Shown here one piece after another: positions 6,338 through 8,452 of a stretch of 8,452 bases of DNA. This DNA comes from Chloroflexota bacterium (GTDB lineage: Bacteria > Chloroflexota > Dehalococcoidia > UBA2979), in the NCBI GenBank assembly GCA_016875695.1, contig VGPB01000078.1, forward strand, positions 1 to 8,452, in the 5' to 3' direction. A model generated the notes under the pieces. That model saw only the letters and a program-made list of their open reading frames with translations. It was not told the DNA's origin and searched no databases. The first letter of the stretch is position 1. Each line of letters opens with the position of its first letter. Position numbers and translations under genes: made by a program.

Positions 6338-6982
6338 TCAGCCGCCCCGCGCGCCTCGCGTGCGCTCCGCTGGCTCCTCGCTCACGCCCAGCAGCCGCCG
6401 CGCCGCGTCCAGCGTATCCGGCGTGTCGAGGTCCAGGCGCACCACCGGCTCGCTGTCCATCGTCAGCAGCTGCGGCGGGTGCGCTGCCAGCACGCCGCGC
6501 AGCCCCTGCGCCGCTTCGCTTGCGTTCGCCAGCTCCGCGAGCAGCGCCCCGCGCAGCACCACCGGGTGTCCGCGCGCGCCGCGGTACGAAGGCTGCACCG
6601 CGTCTGCGCCGCTCGCGCGCAGCTCCGTGACCAGCGCATCGACGATGCCCGCGCGTGTCGGCTGGTCGACGTTCACGACCAGCACCGCCTCCGGCGCCGG
6701 CCGCCCCCCCTCGCCCAGCGCGCGCGCGCCCGCCGCCAGTGACGTCGCGCGGCCCTGCGGCCAGCGCGCGTTGAACACGCAGTAGCGCGCGCCGTCGCCC
6801 AGTTCGCGCCGCACCGCCTCGGCGCGCGCCCCGAGCACTACGACGATGTCGTCCACGCACGAGCGCATCAGCTCGTCGAGCTCCCAGCCGAGCAGCGTCT
6901 GGCCGCCCCACGGGAGGAGCGGCTTCGCGCGCCCCATGCGCCGCGACGCGCCGGCCGCAAGGATGATCGTCGCGACCGTCAT
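6338..6982 (-). CDS. MobA/MocA-like NTP transferase family protein
   Basis: A 214-residue Rossmann-type nucleotidyltransferase. The nucleotide-binding loop LAAGASRRMGRAKPLLPW (8-25) has the G-x-S-x-R-M-G and Lys of the MobA/MocA/IspD superfamily. GRATSLAAG (77-85) and NVDQPT with the metal-binding Asp 106 follow, then RGHPVVL (137-143) and LDLDTPDTLDAA near the C-terminus. These features fit MocA-type molybdopterin cytidylyltransferases best; the enzyme would join CTP (or GTP) to molybdopterin in the cytoplasm. Sugar-phosphate or other small-molecule nucleotidyltransferases of the same superfamily remain possible, because no other cofactor-synthesis gene lies in the window. The start ATG overlaps the scaffold gene's TGA by four bases (ATGA), so the two are probably translationally coupled. 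The protein looks complete, with an ordinary family length. Confidence 0.85.
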   Translation of the reverse strand: MTVATIILAAGASRRMGRAKPLLPWGGQTLLGWELDELMRSCVDDIVVVLGARAEAVRRELGDGARYCVFNARWPQGRATSLAAGARALGEGGRPAPEAVLVVNVDQPTRAGIVDALVTELRASGADAVQPSYRGARGHPVVLRGALLAELANASEAAQGLRGVLAAHPPQLLTMDSEPVVRLDLDTPDTLDAARRLLGVSEEPAERTRGARGG

Positions 6983-7401
6983 CCGCCGCGCGCCTGTGGC
7001 TCGCCTGCCTCGCCCCCTTCACCGGGGCGCTGCTGCCGCCACGTCGCGATCGCCTGGCGCACCGCCGACGCCGCCAGCACCGAGCAGTGCACCTTCGACC
7101 GCGGCAGCCCGCCCACCGCCTCCGCGTAGCGCTCGCGTGGCAGCGCCTCGGCCTCTTCGAGTGGCAGCCCCACCAGCAGCTCGGTCGCCGCCGACGACGT
7201 CGCGATCGACGCCGGGCAGCCCGAGCTCAGGAACGACGCGCCCGCCACGCGGCCGTCGTCGATGCGCAGGTACAGTCGCAGCGAGTCGCCGCACACGGGA
7301 TTCGTGACGTACGCCTCGGCGTCCGCGTTCTCCATCGCGCCCGCATTCCGCGGGTGCTCGAAGTGGTCGATGAGCGTTGTGCTGTAGTAGTCGGAGACCA
7401 T
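6979..7401 (-). CDS. IscU/NifU-type Fe-S cluster scaffold protein
   Basis: A 140-residue scaffold on which [2Fe-2S] clusters are assembled from cysteine-desulfurase sulfur before transfer to apoproteins. All ligand positions are present: NPVCGD with C37 and D39, SSGCPAS with C62, and KVHCS with H105 and C106. The spacing from C62 to C106 lacks the insertion typical of SufU, so it is IscU/NifU-like. The chaperone-recognition motif LPPVK of IscU appears here as LPRSK (99-103), which may mean a different chaperone contact or none. The last 20 residues are a Gly/Glu/Gln-rich tail. The ATG at 7401 is 2 bp after the preceding stop, with only a weak ribosome binding site. No desulfurase is visible here. 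The NuoI and NuoG proteins encoded nearby would need several clusters, but a direct link is inference. Confidence 0.93.
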   Translation of the reverse strand: MVSDYYSTTLIDHFEHPRNAGAMENADAEAYVTNPVCGDSLRLYLRIDDGRVAGASFLSSGCPASIATSSAATELLVGLPLEEAEALPRERYAEAVGGLPRSKVHCSVLAASAVRQAIATWRQQRPGEGGEAGEPQARGG

Positions 7402-7403
7402 CG

Positions 7404-7664
7404 CTAGCTCGTCGCCGCCGCGGACTCGAGCTCAGCCGTCACCTCGCGGAAGCGGCGGATCTCCTCGATGATGCGCTCCGCCTGTGGCATGCCCTCGAGG
7501 TTCAGCCCGCCGCTCGCAGCGAGGAACTCCACACCGACCACGGCGCCCGCTTCGTCCCGACGCAAGATGCGTCGCTCGTCAAGCCTTGCGCCGTAGACCT
7601 TGCCCTCTGGAAACGTGAACTCGGCATAGATCAGGTCAGCTTGCGAGTCATACCACACCAGCAC
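7404..7664 (-). CDS. DUF2283 family small protein
   Basis: An 86-residue protein matching the DUF2283 pattern: WYDSQADLIYAEF near the N-terminus (usual YDxxADxLYI) and a later AGAVVGVEFLAASGGLNLEGM (usual GxxxGIEIL.AS), then a helical tail. The biochemical role is not known; the family often accompanies DUF4258-like or other small proteins, and an antitoxin role has been suggested. The frame could start at GTG 7670, but GGAGG (7672-7676) ends one base before that codon and seven bases before the GTG at 7664. I therefore place the start at 7664, which also gives the usual short N-terminus (MLVWYD). It follows its partner with a gap of 16 bp and precedes the Fe-S scaffold gene by 2 bp. Confidence 0.82.
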   Translation of the reverse strand: MLVWYDSQADLIYAEFTFPEGKVYGARLDERRILRRDEAGAVVGVEFLAASGGLNLEGMPQAERIIEEIRRFREVTAELESAAATS

Positions 7665-7671
7665 GTGCACG

Positions 7672-7676
7672 CCTCC
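7672..7676 (-). promoter_or_regulatory. Ribosome binding site deciding the DUF2283 start
   Basis: GGAGG on the minus strand stands seven bases before GTG 7664 but only one before GTG 7670, so it supports the downstream start. Confidence 0.6.
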
Positions 7677-7680
7677 GCGG

Positions 7681-7893
7681 TTACCGTTCGATGAGCGTCA
7701 CAACCAGCATGGGGTCGGAGTCCCGTGCCACGAACACTTCGAACACTCGCCCGCCGATGCTCCCATCATAGCGAATGAAGGTTTTCCCTTCCTTGGCGTG
7801 GTCGGTGGTGGCAAGAACGGCCGCCACCTCGAGCCATTCGATCGCATTCTGCCCCATGTACTTCCGCGCGCTGTTCGTGAGCTCAAGTTGCAC
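7681..7893 (-). CDS. Small DUF4258-like protein, possible toxin-like partner
   Basis: A 70-residue basic/aromatic protein. An N-terminal helix (NSARKYMGQNAIEWLEVAAVL) is followed by strands (KTFIRYDGSIGGRVFEVFVA, then MLVVTLIER). This helix-then-sheet layout with a closing VVTxI strand is like DUF4258, a small RelE-like fold, but the usual His of its first helix is absent here, so the match is tentative. Its GTG start directly abuts the TAG of the peroxiredoxin gene, with GAGGGG just upstream inside the peroxiredoxin C-terminus. The next gene is a DUF2283 member, the combination that suggests a toxin-antitoxin-like pair. Base use is less extreme in GC than its neighbours, with several AT-rich codons, which might mean a later arrival. 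No catalytic residues can be named. Confidence 0.65.
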   Translation of the reverse strand: MQLELTNSARKYMGQNAIEWLEVAAVLATTDHAKEGKTFIRYDGSIGGRVFEVFVARDSDPMLVVTLIER

Positions 7894-8352
7894 CTACCCC
7901 TCGACGCCGAGCGCCGCGAACACCGCCGCGAACTGGTCCGCCGCCCCCGGCTGGTAGTGCGGCTGCGCTTGCACCACCCGCCCGTCCGTGCCGATGACGA
8001 ACACCGCCCGCTGCGCGCGCCGCGCCTCCTCGTCCGCCACCCCGTACGCCCGCGCCAGCGCCAGCTCCGGGTCACTGCCCAGCGGGAACGGCAGCCCTCC
8101 GAGGCGCTCCGCGAACGCCCGGTGCGGCTCCAGCTCGTCCGCCGACACCGCCAGCACGTTCGAGTCCAGCTCCTGCAGCAGCGCATGCTCGTCTCGGAAG
8201 CTGCGCAGCTGCGCCGAGCACGTGGGCGTCGCGTCCTCGCTGTAGAACACGAGCACGAGCGGCCCTCGCGCCAGCCGCTCCTCCAGCCGCTGCGGCCCCG
8301 CCGTCGTCTCGATCGCGAACGCGGGCGCGCGCTCGCCGGCCTCGACGCTCAT
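7894..8352 (-). CDS. Peroxiredoxin, AhpC/TSA-Bcp type, single cysteine
   Basis: A 152-residue thioredoxin-fold peroxidase that would reduce hydrogen peroxide or organic peroxides in the cytoplasm. The opening (MSVEAGERAPAFAIET) is standard. The active-site region reads VLVFYSEDATPTCSAQL with the peroxidatic Cys at 45 and Thr at 42; the Pro usual seven residues before the Cys (YPxxxTxxC) is Ser 38. VLAVSADELEPHRAFAE, then FPLGSDPELALARAYGV and RAVFVIGTDGRV complete the fold. There is no other Cys, so no resolving cysteine: reduction would need an external thiol, as in one-Cys Bcp proteins. The ATG at 8352 has an excellent GGGAGGT ribosome binding site five bases upstream (8358-8364), and ATGA overlaps the previous stop. 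It ends directly against the next gene. The family call is firm; the altered Pro makes peroxidase activity slightly less certain. Confidence 0.92.
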   Translation of the reverse strand: MSVEAGERAPAFAIETTAGPQRLEERLARGPLVLVFYSEDATPTCSAQLRSFRDEHALLQELDSNVLAVSADELEPHRAFAERLGGLPFPLGSDPELALARAYGVADEEARRAQRAVFVIGTDGRVVQAQPHYQPGAADQFAAVFAALGVEG

Positions 8353-8452
8353 CGCGGACCTCCCGCCTCGGCCGCGCCGCCGAGGCAGCGCAGGCCCTCG
8401 AGCGGCGCCCCCTTCGCCTGCACTAGCACGCGGATGCGCCCCAGGCCCGCCG
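8349..8452 (-). CDS. 3' end of an unidentified gene (partial)
   Basis: Only the last 33 or so codons are present, entering from the right edge and ending in a TGA that overlaps the peroxiredoxin ATG. The C-terminus contains RIRVLVQAKGAPLEGLRCLGG, then a Gly/Ala/Glu tail. Of the three minus-strand frames, one has a stop and another continues into the peroxiredoxin frame; this frame ends exactly at the four-base overlap used elsewhere in the window, which supports it. The sequence is too short to recognise. Confidence 0.5.
   Translation of the reverse strand, partial: AGLGRIRVLVQAKGAPLEGLRCLGGAAEAGGPR

Overview
The window is a compact, very GC-rich stretch of bacterial chromosome in which every credible gene lies on the minus strand, so transcription runs from the high coordinates to the low ones. 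Starts are often GTG, stops overlap starts (ATGA, TGATG), and many open frames on the plus strand are shadows caused by GC bias. The NuoG-like protein, with its doubled Cys motif, recalls proteins I associate with Chloroflexota (Dehalococcoidia or SAR202-like lineages). That assignment rests on memory of the family and base composition only.

In transcription order, the right part (about 8452 to 6338) is a tightly packed cluster. It holds the 3' end of an unidentified gene, a one-cysteine peroxiredoxin, a small pair resembling DUF4258 and DUF2283 (families sometimes found together as a toxin-antitoxin-like pair), an IscU/NifU-type Fe-S scaffold, and a MobA/MocA-like nucleotidyltransferase. Junctions are 10 bp or shorter or overlap by a few bases, which suggests a single transcript.

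The middle (6309 to 4419) encodes a GT-B glycosyltransferase and a metallo-beta-lactamase-fold hydrolase related to RNase Z/PhnP. Both are recognisable along their length, but each is broken by several apparent single-base indels, two of them in G runs. The flanking genes are intact, so this is either local gene decay or a patch of poor consensus sequence.

The left part (4279 to 1) starts with nuoI and a nuoG-like gene, the iron-sulfur arm of complex I or of a related NADH/formate-type oxidoreductase. A small membrane-anchored protein with a DUF2007-like region and a Lon substrate-binding-domain protein follow, joined by a TGATG overlap.

Fe-S assembly, a possible molybdopterin nucleotidyltransferase and two Fe-S electron-transfer subunits sit close together, so redox cofactor biogenesis and use are a plausible shared theme, but this is inference. 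Unusual points are two copies of a palindromic GC-rich repeat (one in frame within nuoG, one at the 3' end of the glycosyltransferase), a 15-bp tandem repeat that multiplies an AAGIE motif, and the duplicated Cys motif in NuoG. I see no tRNA, rRNA, CRISPR array, transposase or convincing terminator.
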